Counted from the stretch's first letter, positions 1-8,162 are shown. The stretch is DNA of 64,000 nucleotides from Stieleria marina (GCA_007741555.1 CP036526.1:3658001-3722000); one strand, 5' to 3'. The notes: generated by a model not told the origin, from the sequence alone. Numbers and translations: made by a program.

Positions 1-802
1 ACCGGGGGTAGTCGTTTCGTGGCAGTCTCGGTCCAGGTGGAAAGAAGCCGCTCTGCCAGCGTTTAATGGCGTTTTCCATCTCTTGAGGAGAATACCGTCG
101 TTCAGGTGATTCTTGCAGGCAACCGAGTATGATTTGATCGAGCTGGCCTCGCACCGATCGGTTGAATCGGCTCGGTCGCCAATCTCCATCGTCTGCGGGT
201 GGCCGCCGACCGGTCAAGAGTTCATACCAAAGCACGCCAAGCGAGTAGGTGTCTGATTTTTCGGTCGTACGCCGAAGCGAAATTAGCTGCTCAGGACTTT
301 GATAATGCGGTGTGCCTCCAGGAACGCTGTCGACGGTGATAGCCTCAGCAGCGTTAAGTTCCTTCGCCAGCCCGAAGTCAGAAATTAGTGGTTCACCTTT
401 GTGAAATAATACGTTCTCGGGCTTGATGTCTCGATGCAAGAAACCCTGTTCGTGCAAGTAGATCAACGCACTGAGCAATTTCAGAATTAGTGACGTTGAC
501 GCTTTCGGCGAGCGATAGTCCTCAGTGCACTCACGGAGCGCGCCTCCATCGCAAAAGGGCATGCAGTAAAAGGGAGTGCCATCGGAGGTTTCGCCGATAT
601 CCAAAATTGGTACGACCGTTGGGTGATCCAACGAGTTCAGCGTCCGTCGCTCAAGTTGAAAACGTCTCAGGTCTTCGACAGTCGCAGCTAACGGAACCTT
701 CAACGCTACGTTCCGATCTTGGACCACCGCGCGAAAGAGCTCTGATTCATTGCTGCTGGCAATTAGCTCGATTGATTCGTATTGAGGTGGAAAACTGTGC
801 AC
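1..802 (-). CDS. Serine/threonine protein kinase (partial, runs off the window)
   Basis: Translation of the minus strand gives a protein kinase domain: VALKV (lysine strand), a catalytic loop HRDIKPENV, the DFGLA metal site, SPEQL and the SDTYSLGVLWYELLTGR helix. The reading frame is still open at base 1, so the C-terminus is missing. A stop codon lies near 844 and no ATG follows it; the first plausible start is GTG at 802. The usual glycine-rich loop is poor (ASSNESELFRA in its place), so the N-terminus is either shortened or divergent. It lies just downstream of a second kinase gene on the same strand, probably in one operon. Substrate unknown. The kinase assignment is safe; the start is not. 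Confidence 0.85.
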   Translation of the reverse strand, partial: MHSFPPQYESIELIASSNESELFRAVVQDRNVALKVPLAATVEDLRRFQLERRTLNSLDHPTVVPILDIGETSDGTPFYCMPFCDGGALRECTEDYRSPKASTSLILKLLSALIYLHEQGFLHRDIKPENVLFHKGEPLISDFGLAKELNAAEAITVDSVPGGTPHYQSPEQLISLRRTTEKSDTYSLGVLWYELLTGRRPPADDGDWRPSRFNRSVRGQLDQIILGCLQESPERRYSPQEMENAIKRWQSGFFPPGPRLPRNDYPR

Positions 803-888
803 GTGCTTTTCTAACGTTGAATGCGGCCTGCTCGTTGCTTCTCATTCCAAGTACTAGAACTTACGAGCCGTTTAGCAAGCAGACACTA

Positions 889-2079
889 TTAAAAGGCGTT
901 TTCTTTCAAGTCACGGACCAGTTCATTGGGGTCCTGACAACGTCGATCGGGAATGGGTTGAAGGCAATTCCGACAAATGTATCTGAGTGAAACCGGCACT
1001 TCATCTGGGAAATCCGAGGGGGCTGGAGCACACTTGGAGATTTCTGAGGCAGGAATCGAACCGTTGCCAAGAATACGAAATGGCCGTCTGGTTAGCAATT
1101 CGTACATTACCATTCCGCAGGCATAAATGTCCGTGCGAACGTCGACTCTTTTGGAATCAGTGAACTGCTCTGGCGCGGCGTACGCTCTCGTCCCAAGAAA
1201 TTGATTGGTTTGCGTTAGGCGTCTTGAATTGAATAGGTCAGCCGAAATGCCGAAGTCTGCTAGAACGGTGTCAGCCAAGTCAAAGCCCTTCGTTGCCGAC
1301 AGCAGGTTTGCCGGCTTGATATCACGATGAACAATCCCAATTTCGTTTAGTCGCGTGAGCGTCTTCGCTAATGCAACAAGCAGATCGACGACCTGAGTAG
1401 GCTCAACGACGTTCACAGGAGATTTCAGGAATTCCGCCAGGCTACCGCCGTGCATCAAATCCATTTCGATATATGGCTTTCCATCGTCAAAAACACCAAA
1501 GCCACGCATTCTCACCAAACCAGGAATGTCTCTTGCTTGATCAAGCAGGTCGGTTTCCCTCGCGAAACGCTTCGCGAGCGTTTCATTCGAATTTAAAGTC
1601 GCACGACCGACCTTCAGAGCAGTTGTCGTCTCCCGCATGTCCGTGCCTGGAGGTCGAACTTCGTAAACGTCCGCGAACCCACCTTTTCCTAATTTGCAAA
1701 CAACTTCGTACTCACCAAGCCGTTCAGCCGCTTGATGAGGTGTTTTTCTTGAGGCCTGACGCCTCTTTGACGCAACTGTCTGATGCGGATCTTCTGATTG
1801 CGTCGTATCGCCAACGAGTGCCTCGGTTTCGGTAGACGGCAACTCATGGTGATCGGATTGTCGATTCGACTTGTCGCTACGCATTTTCGAGTGCCCGTAC
1901 GTGTAGGAGACGCATTCCCTCTGGTCGAGCATTAAGATAACATCTTTGGCAAAGCGCTGGCAAACGTGGGCCGCCACCAAGGGACTCCACGCCAGGGTTC
2001 GTATCAACAGGTCCAACGCTCGTTTGCAGTCAAGTAATTCGGATTCGATGGAGCGAAGGCGTTCGGCAAATAGGTGCAA
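889..2079 (-). CDS. Serine/threonine protein kinase
   Basis: A Hanks-type kinase of up to 396 residues. The kinase domain starts near residue 123: glycine loop GKGGFADVY (about 131-139), ALKVG lysine, HRDIKPANL (251-259), DFGIS (275-279), APEQF (302-306) and DIYACGMVMYELLTRRP. About 120 residues precede it: a helical stretch and a low-complexity polar linker with no known domain. The longest reading starts at TTG 2079, only 15 bases from the divergent gene. In-frame ATGs at 1932 or 1884 would leave room for a divergent promoter and are equally plausible. No membrane segment follows the kinase domain, so it is probably cytoplasmic, unlike PASTA or WD40 kinases. The neighbours suggest a small signalling unit. 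Confidence 0.88.
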   Translation of the reverse strand: MHLFAERLRSIESELLDCKRALDLLIRTLAWSPLVAAHVCQRFAKDVILMLDQRECVSYTYGHSKMRSDKSNRQSDHHELPSTETEALVGDTTQSEDPHQTVASKRRQASRKTPHQAAERLGEYEVVCKLGKGGFADVYEVRPPGTDMRETTTALKVGRATLNSNETLAKRFARETDLLDQARDIPGLVRMRGFGVFDDGKPYIEMDLMHGGSLAEFLKSPVNVVEPTQVVDLLVALAKTLTRLNEIGIVHRDIKPANLLSATKGFDLADTVLADFGISADLFNSRRLTQTNQFLGTRAYAAPEQFTDSKRVDVRTDIYACGMVMYELLTRRPFRILGNGSIPASEISKCAPAPSDFPDEVPVSLRYICRNCLQPIPDRRCQDPNELVRDLKENAF

Positions 2080-2094
2080 GTGGGCAGCATTGGT

Positions 2095-3639
2095 ATGGCT
2101 TGGGAAGAATCAAGAGACTCACTGATTGAGGTACTTCGTAATTCGCTCGAAGACCTCGTCGCGATGCATTGCAATCTTGGTGTGTACTTCGATACCGACG
2201 CGAGTGGTGTTGGGGTGCGACATCTTCAGGATTTTTTGGGTCAAGAGGGACTGACCTGCGATCCACTTGATTGCGTACCAGCAGAGCCGCACAGAATTCG
2301 TGAGTTGCATTCTCAGCTTGTTAATCAACCAGGGCCTCGGGAACGGTTTGACCCCAACGCCGCAAGATTGTTGAAGGCAGTCGATCGGCAACTTCTTGAG
2401 TTAAAAACTACGTCAGCAGCATTGGTCGAGCTTGTTGTGGTTGCGTACGACGGGCAACACTATGTTCTCCAGCGCCGGAACGATTATCTGGGCAACCTTG
2501 GAGGGCCATATTTGACGATGGCGATTGAACGCCGTGCCGCATCCATCATGCCTCTGACGCCCTGTTTCAAATCAGTGCGTCGGTCGTTCGCCGAACATGA
2601 AATTAACGTTGACTTTATTGATCTTCCGCCGCAGATCAAACCTTCGCTCGACGAGATTGCTCAGCCAGAGGGCGACGAATTCCGCGTACTCCTGTGGCCT
2701 TGTGCCGGTGTTCCGTTTTGTCACCGAGGGCTCGCGAGTGAAGACTTGCCTGGCAATGAGTATTGCCTTGACGAAATCGACTGCGAGGAAGAACTGCAAG
2801 CCAATCTATCGCTCGCGATCGCTGAGTGTCGACGATTGCGGGCCAGCGTATTAGTGCTTCCTGAACTGTCGATGACACCCGCTGCTGAGAAAATGTTCGC
2901 TGAAACGCTTCGCTCAAATCAAGGAGACGAGCGTTGGCCGATTCTTACGGTTGCCGGGTTGACCCATCGAAGGGCTAATCCTGATTGTGATGATGCGGAT
3001 GGCAAGCCGTTTTATCTGAATGAATCGGTCATGTTCGGCCCAAGGGGCGAGGAATTGATGCGGCATCGCAAGCTGACCCGGTTTGCGACTGGTCACGAGA
3101 TTAGGATTTTTGAAAGAGATTTTCCTAATGGAGTTGCCGAACGCATTTTGCGACGCGATTCCACTCAACCGGCTCGGCTTCAGACAATGGAAACGCCGAT
3201 TGGTGTACTTTCTCAAGTGATTTGCCTCGACTTGCTTGAAAACGATGTGCATGACGCGGTTGCTCGGTCAGCCGCCGCGACCATCTTCGTGCCGTCGCTA
3301 AGCAATAAGACGACGACCCACGCCAATCGTGCGCGTGAACTAATGACCTCTACTGGAGCGTCAGTGTTTGTGTCGAATCGCGCCCTAGAACCCACTTGGT
3401 CAACGGTGGATGAATGTTGGCAGGTCGATCTTGAGGCCGAGATAAAAAACCTGAGAGGACTCATTGGCGTGCCGGAAGCAGACGGCCTGCTGGTTTTGGA
3501 GCCTCACCTGCTAGGTAGAGGTGCGTCCTTTTTCCTGGTCCCGCGGTATCGGCTCAACCAAGTTTACCGGCTTGTTCCTTGCGGTCGTCGCGACGCAAAA
3601 GACCGGAAATTGCTATTTACACCTGATCCGTCGGGTTGA
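2095..3639 (+). CDS. Nitrilase-superfamily (carbon-nitrogen hydrolase fold) protein
   Basis: The C-terminal half carries what looks like the nitrilase Glu-Lys-Cys set: VLPELS (Glu), HRKLTRF (Lys) and VICLDLL (Cys), followed by FVPSLSNKT and a RARELMTSTGASVFVSNRAL stretch typical of the fold. The N-terminal roughly 220 residues are unassigned. GTG at 2074 is in frame, but ATG 2095 is preferred because 2074 overlaps the divergent kinase gene. Nitrilase-fold proteins hydrolyse nitrile or amide C-N bonds; the substrate here cannot be told. Its place opposite two kinases, away from any metabolic operon, suggests a regulatory or conflict role rather than catabolism, which is inference. Confidence 0.65.
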   Translation: MAWEESRDSLIEVLRNSLEDLVAMHCNLGVYFDTDASGVGVRHLQDFLGQEGLTCDPLDCVPAEPHRIRELHSQLVNQPGPRERFDPNAARLLKAVDRQLLELKTTSAALVELVVVAYDGQHYVLQRRNDYLGNLGGPYLTMAIERRAASIMPLTPCFKSVRRSFAEHEINVDFIDLPPQIKPSLDEIAQPEGDEFRVLLWPCAGVPFCHRGLASEDLPGNEYCLDEIDCEEELQANLSLAIAECRRLRASVLVLPELSMTPAAEKMFAETLRSNQGDERWPILTVAGLTHRRANPDCDDADGKPFYLNESVMFGPRGEELMRHRKLTRFATGHEIRIFERDFPNGVAERILRRDSTQPARLQTMETPIGVLSQVICLDLLENDVHDAVARSAAATIFVPSLSNKTTTHANRARELMTSTGASVFVSNRALEPTWSTVDECWQVDLEAEIKNLRGLIGVPEADGLLVLEPHLLGRGASFFLVPRYRLNQVYRLVPCGRRDAKDRKLLFTPDPSG

Positions 3640-3708
3640 TACCGGCGTAAGCTAGACTAGACTTTGGCTCAATAAAACCTAAAATGGAAGCAACGGGGAG
3701 ACAATAAA

Positions 3709-4641
3709 ATGTCAATCAACGTGATCGGATGGGACCGGATGGCTTCCGCCGAATTGCTCAAGCAATTTCGCGGTTGCTTACCCCTTCTCGAGACAGAGCG
3801 TCGAGCATCGCTTATCGTTGATACGATTGCTCAACGCCTCATCTATATGCTACGGACAGCGTCGCGCAAGCAGCTCGCAACCGAGGCCAAGACTTTCTTT
3901 CGTCTTTCTGAATTGGCGGAAGATGCTTCGGTCAATCAAACGTCGCTTGGTTCGATCAGTGACGCGGCAATGCTGTTCGGCCGAGCGTTGTCGCTTGCAG
4001 TAGACAATCACGATGATGCTTCCATTGAATCTACACTGGCGAGCTACGACAAACGATCCAAAGCCTTTTTCGAGATCATGCTCGAATCGGGATCGGAGCC
4101 TCTGCGCCGAACTGACTTGAAACGCAGGTTCAATGACCACCCAGACGATCTAGCGATTAGTGAGTCTCAGTTGTCGCACATGTTGCGAGATTTTGACAAT
4201 GCGAATCTCATCTTTCGCTCTAGGGTGACAGGTGGGAAGCAAGTGGTCGTCGGTCTAACCCCTCAGGGGCGCGAAATAGCTGAGCAGAAAGCAGCACCGA
4301 GTTGGCAACCCATTTTGCGACAATTTCTAGATATTGGGTTCGACGCCAACGATGTTGCGCCACTGTATGAAATGCTTTGCGATTCTGGATTCCCAAAGGA
4401 TGAGGTGCTGCTTGAAGTACTTCGGCTCGCGGCAGTTCGTTCAACCGCTCGACAGGCTGCCAATGACGAACCAAGCGACGATGATACAGGTTGGCGATAT
4501 CAAGATGCAGCATGGCAACCACCTATCAATCTGTTGCAGAGCCTTCGAGTTGATTCAGATGCTTGGAGCAGCGATTTTCGTGAGCCGTTTTCAAATGCTC
4601 GAAGTCATCGTCACAATTCAGGCAAAACAATTTCAATTTAG
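3709..4641 (+). CDS. Winged-helix-like hypothetical protein
   Basis: A 310-residue protein with no signal peptide or membrane segment. Residues about 125-185 read like a winged helix: RRTDLKRRF, then SESQLSHMLRDFDNANLIFRS and a GGKQVVVGLTPQGREIAEQ wing, resembling MarR-type repressors. The flanks are helical and unassigned. It has a good ribosome site (GGGGAG) before ATG 3709 and lies 70 bases after the nitrilase-fold gene, so it may share its transcript. It could sense a state through the N-terminal helical part and bind DNA, but no operator repeat is visible. Function unknown. Confidence 0.6.
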   Translation: MSINVIGWDRMASAELLKQFRGCLPLLETERRASLIVDTIAQRLIYMLRTASRKQLATEAKTFFRLSELAEDASVNQTSLGSISDAAMLFGRALSLAVDNHDDASIESTLASYDKRSKAFFEIMLESGSEPLRRTDLKRRFNDHPDDLAISESQLSHMLRDFDNANLIFRSRVTGGKQVVVGLTPQGREIAEQKAAPSWQPILRQFLDIGFDANDVAPLYEMLCDSGFPKDEVLLEVLRLAAVRSTARQAANDEPSDDDTGWRYQDAAWQPPINLLQSLRVDSDAWSSDFREPFSNARSHRHNSGKTISI

Positions 4642-4655
4642 TGAAGGGTACGATA

Positions 4656-5105
4656 ATGTCCGAACGAGAAAGCCATCTTAGGCAACTCAGCGAACTGCTG
4701 GGGGATAGAGATTCCGCTGATTCAAAGAATTCAACGCGAGAACTCGCACGCTTAGCAGCACTTCTTCAAGATCGTGAAAGCAAAAAAACGCGATTTCGCA
4801 CCCGTGAAGACATGCTCAAACGGCTTCGTCAGCTTCGCGAGTCTTACATTGCAGCACAAGACTTCAGTGAGGGTGATATCGTAGTTTGGAAGGATGGAAT
4901 GAAGAACAGAAGTTATCCAGACTACAACGAGCCCGTCATCGTTATGGAAATATTAGGGGAGCCACGCGTGGCCGACCACGATTCTGGAACACCCTACTAC
5001 CACGAGGAACTTACGGTCAAACTTGGCTGGCTTGATTCAGACGATGAGCTTGTCTGTTTTCACTACGACGGAAACAGGTTTAAGAAAGCAGACGACACAG
5101 AGTAA
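4656..5105 (+). CDS. Hypothetical protein, small acidic
   Basis: A 149-residue soluble protein beginning MSERESHLRQL. The first 65 residues are charged and helical; the second half (EGDIVVWKDGMKNRSYPDYNEPVIVMEIL) looks like a small beta-barrel or SH3-like fold, as in many small regulators. ATG 4656 is chosen because the in-frame GTG 4641 (GTGAAGGG) supplies its ribosome site and overlaps the stop codon of the preceding gene. It is almost certainly co-transcribed with that gene. No family recognised. Confidence 0.6.
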   Translation: MSERESHLRQLSELLGDRDSADSKNSTRELARLAALLQDRESKKTRFRTREDMLKRLRQLRESYIAAQDFSEGDIVVWKDGMKNRSYPDYNEPVIVMEILGEPRVADHDSGTPYYHEELTVKLGWLDSDDELVCFHYDGNRFKKADDTE

Positions 5106-5196
5106 CGCAAGTGTTGAGATCAACGTCGAGATCGCTGATTATCGAACAATTCATTTTGGGTTGGGATCTCTCTTTCGCCGTTTGTTCTTTTTCTGC

Positions 5197-5931
5197 TTAG
5201 GAGAAGCAGGCGCGTAGTTGCCAAGCAGGCGTTAAGCTTGAACCGGGGAGAACGCCACCAATTTGCTTCCGACCTGTGTCCATCGCGATGAATGACTTTC
5301 GGAACGGTTCTGGGTCGATCGCTTCGACAATCTTGTGAGCGTGATCGCTGGAGACCTGTGCGACGCTATTGATCGCGCTGGCTAGTCGATCGGGAGCCAA
5401 CGACTTGGCTTTCGCGATGAATCGTTCGTCGATGATTCGATCCAGCAGGTCGAAGCTGATGTCACGGTCGATCTTGGACAGGCTGCTGAGAGCGACGAGA
5501 ACTTTTTCTATTTGCTCGGATCGCAACTTTGCTTCGAGTCGTGAGAACGTCAGTGGGCGGAAGAGTCGCTTGGCGACACTTCTGTCGATCCGATTCGCTG
5601 CTCGTAGACCGTTGGAGATCTCTTCAAAACGACAACGCTTTTGACTCGCGATCACAGGAAAGCGATTCTCGGCTTCCCGAAGCAACGTTATGGTTGTCTT
5701 TCCGAGTTTGCGTTTCGATCGACCTTCCACACCGTGGATTTTGGCGATCGCTGCAAATAGTTCGCCGAGGCTCGACTCGCTCTTGACCATTTTGACTAAC
5801 GTGTCAGAGTTGAGACGATCAAGAATGGCACTTGAGAGTTTTGGACTTACCGTGCGAACCTCAGAGAGATAATGGCCCAGATTACGCAGGCTGACTTCGC
5901 GATAAGAATCGGCAATATCCGCAGGCTTCAT
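5197..5931 (-). CDS. Hypothetical helical-repeat protein, probably truncated
   Basis: A 244-residue, leucine-rich helical protein of irregular repeats (for example KIDRDISFDLLDRII and SDHAHKIVEAIDPEPF), as seen at the C-termini of large sensor proteins. The same frame stays open upstream to about 6093 with protein-like sequence (SLREIQNVDKKQAEW) but has no ATG there, so the true N-terminus may have been lost. It faces the preceding operon. Probably a remnant or a gene with a rare start codon. No domain recognised. Confidence 0.4.
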   Translation of the reverse strand: MKPADIADSYREVSLRNLGHYLSEVRTVSPKLSSAILDRLNSDTLVKMVKSESSLGELFAAIAKIHGVEGRSKRKLGKTTITLLREAENRFPVIASQKRCRFEEISNGLRAANRIDRSVAKRLFRPLTFSRLEAKLRSEQIEKVLVALSSLSKIDRDISFDLLDRIIDERFIAKAKSLAPDRLASAINSVAQVSSDHAHKIVEAIDPEPFRKSFIAMDTGRKQIGGVLPGSSLTPAWQLRACFS

Positions 5932-6129
5932 CTGCCTCGCAATCCACTCCGCCTGCTTCTTGTCGACGTTCTGGATTTCCCTTAGCGAACGCCCCAGAGA
6001 ATCGACGCTGCAAACTTGGAACTCTCGTGCCGGACCAACGGAAGGCTGCTCGGCAGTTTCGTGATTTGTCGCGTGATGATTTGGTGACGCTGTTTACTTC
6101 GCCTTGGCGTGAGTGACGAATAACCATTT

Positions 6130-6339
6130 TCATGTGTTCCGCAGTCGCTCCATCAGATACGTCTCGCGGTCGGCGGCTAGGAGGGCCTTAAAGACCTTGA
6201 AACGTACTTGTGCGTACGGGCCGAGGCACCAGCGACGGCGTAGGTTTTCGCAGCGAGAAAAGTTTCGATTGAGTTCATTAAGGCGAGTATCTTTTGAGTT
6301 TCTCAGCGTTTGGTGAAATAGAATCGCGGTCTCGCGCAT
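6130..6339 (-). CDS. Small basic hypothetical protein or gene remnant
   Basis: A 69-residue open frame (MRETAILFHQTLRN start) rich in Arg, Asn and Leu, without a clear ribosome site or recognised family. It sits between a truncated gene and the tRNA island, in a segment that otherwise holds nothing convincing. It may be a remnant; weak support. Confidence 0.2.
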   Translation of the reverse strand: MRETAILFHQTLRNSKDTRLNELNRNFSRCENLRRRWCLGPYAQVRFKVFKALLAADRETYLMERLRNT

Positions 6340-6603
6340 CTCTATTTTTGTGAAAGCGAGATTTTGAGCGAACCATCGTGACGCGAGCGCGTCTATCTCC
6401 CTGAACTACAAGTCACATTCACAGACGAGCGAGTAACGAGCTTTCTGATGTTAACGAAAATTCAATCCAGTCGACTCGAACAGATACACGAAGGCAATCT
6501 CTTCGGCGCCAGCAATCAATACTGCGCGTTGAATACAGATAATGCCCCGGCGTATCCGCGTCTGATGTGACACTCGCTTTCATTAGCGAACGACTTCTTC
6601 ATG

Positions 6604-6638
6604 AAGGCTCGGTGTCACCAAGATATCGAGCCTTTTTT
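6604..6638 (+). terminator. Rho-independent terminator before the tRNA array
   Basis: An 8-bp perfect stem AAGGCTCG / CGAGCCTT with a 15-base loop, followed by six T. It would stop plus-strand transcription just ahead of the first tRNA, insulating the RNA island from upstream. The rest of 6340-6680 shows no gene or other clear signal. Confidence 0.7.
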
Positions 6639-6681
6639 CGTGTCCGCATTGCAGCGGGCAACCCCATAACGAACCCAATTT

Positions 6682-6753
6682 GGGCTGGTAGCTGAGACGG
6701 TCTAGCGGCGGTTTGAAGAACCGCAGACGAGGATTCGAGCGCCTCCCGGCCCA
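6682..6753 (+). tRNA. tRNA-Phe (GAA)
   Basis: Acceptor GGGCTGG/CCGGCCC, anticodon stem GCGGT/ACCGC with loop TTGAAGA (GAA). The T arm GAGGA-TTCGAGC-GCCTC has an A/G mismatch where G53-C61 is almost universal. Discriminator A, no encoded CCA. First gene of the array. Confidence 0.85.
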
Positions 6754-6810
6754 CTGACAAGGAAGATATGCGCCGACGGAATCGTCCGCGGCGATTGAAG
6801 CAACAGAACA

Positions 6811-6884
6811 TCGGATACAGGTGCAGATGGAAGCACGTCCGCTTTGGGAGCGGAAGGGTCTCGGTTCGACTCCGAGGTGTCCGA
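6811..6884 (+). tRNA. tRNA-Pro (TGG)
   Basis: Acceptor TCGGATA/TGTCCGA, D stem GTGC/GCAC, anticodon stem TCCGC/GCGGA with loop TTTGGGA (TGG), T arm CTCGG-TTCGACT-CCGAG. No CCA encoded. Confidence 0.88.
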
Positions 6885-6903
6885 CTTTTTGAAACGACAA
6901 CAT

Positions 6904-6975
6904 GGTAGTCGAGGGCTGGTCGCCCAAATCCGCCTGATACGCGGGTCGCGCTGAGTTCGATCCTCGGGGCTACCA
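6904..6975 (+). tRNA. tRNA-Ile (GAT)
   Basis: Acceptor GGTAGTC/GGCTACC, D stem GGGC/GCCC, anticodon stem TCCGC/GCGGG with loop CTGATAC (GAT), T arm CTGAG-TTCGATC-CTCGG. Discriminator A, no CCA. Confidence 0.85.
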
Positions 6976-7054
6976 CTTACGACCAACGACACAAAAAAGG
7001 ACCCAACATGCTGCCTGCACCGCGATTGAAACGCATAGCCGCGATTGAAAAAGC

Positions 7055-7149
7055 GGGGCTGTGGTGTAACTGGCAGCATGACGGACTTCGGGCACCGACG
7101 CGCAGCGTTGGTCGTCGTGTAGGTGAGGGTTCAACTCCCTTCGGCCCCA
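7055..7149 (+). tRNA. tRNA-like gene with expanded anticodon region
   Basis: Acceptor GGGGCTG/CGGCCCC, a normal D-arm sequence (GTGTAACTGGCAGCAT) and T arm GAGGG-TTCAACT-CCCTT are all sound. Between them, TGACG/CGTCG can form an anticodon stem, but it encloses about 29 bases instead of 7, including a nested hairpin ACCGAC-GCGCAGC-GTTGGT. No standard anticodon can be assigned. At 95 bases it is the longest in the array. It may contain an intron-like insertion, be a pseudogene, or be a tRNA-derived RNA with another role. Confidence 0.6.
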
Positions 7150-7161
7150 TTGGCTACGCAT

Positions 7162-7234
7162 CGGCGTGTAGCTCAGGGGTGAGAGCGGCGTCCTTATAAG
7201 GCGACGGTCGCGGGTTCAATTCCCGCCACGCCGA
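7162..7234 (+). tRNA. tRNA-Ile (TAT)
   Basis: Acceptor CGGCGTG/CACGCCG, D stem GCTC/GAGC, anticodon loop CTTATAA (TAT) on a CGTC/GGCG stem, T arm GCGGG-TTCAATT-CCCGC. Most bacteria read AUA with a lysidine-modified CAU tRNA; a genomic UAU anticodon is uncommon. No CCA. Confidence 0.85.
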
Positions 7235-7274
7235 CTGAAACGAAACAACGACGACGCCGAGAACAACAACACAT

Positions 7275-7347
7275 GGGATTGTGGCAGACAAGGTAATGCA
7301 TCGGACTCTTAATCCGAGCGATGTGAGTTCGATTCTCACCGATCCCA
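7275..7347 (+). tRNA. tRNA-Lys (CTT)
   Basis: Acceptor GGGATTG/CGATCCC, D arm GCAGACAAGGTAATGC, anticodon stem TCGGA/TCCGA with loop CTCTTAA (CTT), T arm GTGAG-TTCGATT-CTCAC. Discriminator A, no CCA. The only lysine gene in the array; no UUU isoacceptor is seen. Confidence 0.88.
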
Positions 7348-7367
7348 CTTGAGAACTTTTGGAACAA

Positions 7368-7438
7368 GCACTGATGGTCTAACGGCAAGACTCCTCCGTC
7401 GTAACGAGGTGATGCGGGTTCGATTCCGGCTCGGTGCT
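7368..7438 (+). tRNA. tRNA-Thr (CGT)
   Basis: Acceptor GCACTGA/TCGGTGC, D arm GTCTAACGGCAAGAC, anticodon stem CCTCC/CGAGG with a C/C mismatch at its top, loop GTCGTAA (CGT), T-loop TTCGATT. No CCA. Confidence 0.75.
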
Positions 7439-7492
7439 CTTTAGACGCTTCGGCGTTATTGATCTTTGACAATTTGGTAGTGATGCATTTTT

Positions 7493-7563
7493 GCGCCCAT
7501 GATGTAGCGGTAGCCTGCTGCCTTGCCATGGCGGAAGTGTGGGTTCGACTCCCACTGGGCGCT
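7493..7563 (+). tRNA. tRNA-Gly (GCC)
   Basis: Acceptor GCGCCCA/TGGGCGC, anticodon stem CTGCC/GGCGG with loop TTGCCAT (GCC), T arm GTGGG-TTCGACT-CCCAC. The D arm (ATGTAGCGGTAGCCT) pairs weakly. No CCA. Confidence 0.82.
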
Positions 7564-7571
7564 TTGCAGAT

Positions 7572-7643
7572 TCCGGTGTGGCCCAATGGTAAGGCGGCTC
7601 CCTGTTAAGGAGACGAGTGATGGTTCGAGTCCATCCGCCGGAG
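7572..7643 (+). tRNA. tRNA-Asn (GTT)
   Basis: Acceptor TCCGGTG/CGCCGGA, D arm GCCCAATGGTAAGGC, anticodon stem CTCC/GGAG with loop CTGTTAA (GTT), T arm GATGG-TTCGAGT-CCATC. No CCA. Confidence 0.88.
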
Positions 7644-7649
7644 CTTCGC

Positions 7650-7718
7650 GAAGTTTGAAGGGTGAAGCGAGAAGTGTGGAATAGCTCGCTTCGTTTCACA
7701 CCTCGCCCTTCAAACTTC
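7650..7718. repeat. Imperfect inverted repeat, GAAGTTTGAAG type
   Basis: Left arm GAAGTTTGAAGGGTG and right arm CGCCCTTCAAACTTC are near-perfect reverse complements separated by about 40 bases, so the spacer between two tRNAs could fold into a hairpin. A sister copy lies at 9177-9257. Probably a dispersed non-coding repeat of this genome. Confidence 0.7.
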
Positions 7719-7728
7719 CGCATATTTC

Positions 7729-7800
7729 GTGTCCTTGGCCGAGCGGCAAAGGTTCCGGGCTTCCAATCCGGCTAGGTGGGTTCGACTCCCGCAGGACACT
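7729..7800 (+). tRNA. tRNA-Gly (TCC)
   Basis: Acceptor GTGTCCT/AGGACAC, D stem GCC/GGT, anticodon stem CCGGG/TCCGG with loop CTTCCAA (TCC), T-loop TTCGACT. No CCA. Confidence 0.87.
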
Positions 7801-7818
7801 CTTCTGTTTTGGAAAACT

Positions 7819-7888
7819 CTCTCCGGCGCGTAGTCGCGACGTGAGCCTTTGAAGCTCGCAGATCGGGTTCAATTCCCGGACGGAGTGC
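7819..7888 (+). tRNA. tRNA-Gln (TTG)
   Basis: Anticodon arm GAGC-CTTTGAA-GCTC (TTG) and T arm TCGGG-TTCAATT-CCCGG are clear. Acceptor CTCTCCG/CGGAGTG has one T/T mismatch and the D arm (GCGCGTAGTCGCGACG) is short and irregular. No CCA. Confidence 0.7.
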
Positions 7889-7909
7889 TGTTGTAATTGA
7901 AGACCAAAC

Positions 7910-7984
7910 GCCGGAGTAGCAGTTGTTGGTCGCTGCACCTCGCTCTGAACGAGGAGTTCATTGGTTCGATTCCAGTCTCCGGTG
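7910..7984 (+). tRNA. tRNA-Gln (CTG)
   Basis: Acceptor GCCGGAG/CTCCGGT, extendable by one C/G pair, D stem GCAG/CTGC, anticodon stem CCTCG/CGAGG with loop CTCTGAA (CTG), T arm ATTGG-TTCGATT-CCAGT. No CCA. Confidence 0.85.
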
Positions 7985-7986
7985 CT

Positions 7987-8062
7987 GTGGCCAGATCTGG
8001 TGTTGGTTTCCAGAGACTCACTGTGAATGAGTTTGTCGCCGGTTCAATTCCGGTTGGTCACC
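7987..8062 (+). tRNA. tRNA-His (GTG)
   Basis: Acceptor GTGGCCA/TGGTCAC, D stem TCTGG/CCAGA, anticodon stem ACTCA/TGAGT with loop CTGTGAA (GTG), T arm GCCGG-TTCAATT-CCGGT, discriminator C as expected for histidine. The base before position 1 is T, not the usual encoded G-1. Only two bases separate it from the previous tRNA. Confidence 0.88.
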
Positions 8063-8079
8063 CTCGTGCGAACATTTTC

Positions 8080-8152
8080 GGTGGCAATTTCCTCTGGGAA
8101 GGAAGCTTGATTGTCTATCAAGTCGCTGCGGGTTCGACTCCCGTTGCCATCG
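8080..8152 (+). tRNA. tRNA-Asp (GTC)
   Basis: Acceptor GGTGGCA/TGCCATC, D stem TTCC/GGAA, anticodon stem CTTGA/TCAAG with loop TTGTCTA (GTC), discriminator G as usual for Asp. No CCA. Confidence 0.88.
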
Positions 8153-8162
8153 CTTTGCAAAC

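Noticed and set aside
7055-7149. Selenocysteine tRNA or group I intron-containing tRNA
   Set aside because: The acceptor is a normal 7 bp, no UCA anticodon is present, and the insert is far too short for a group I intron.
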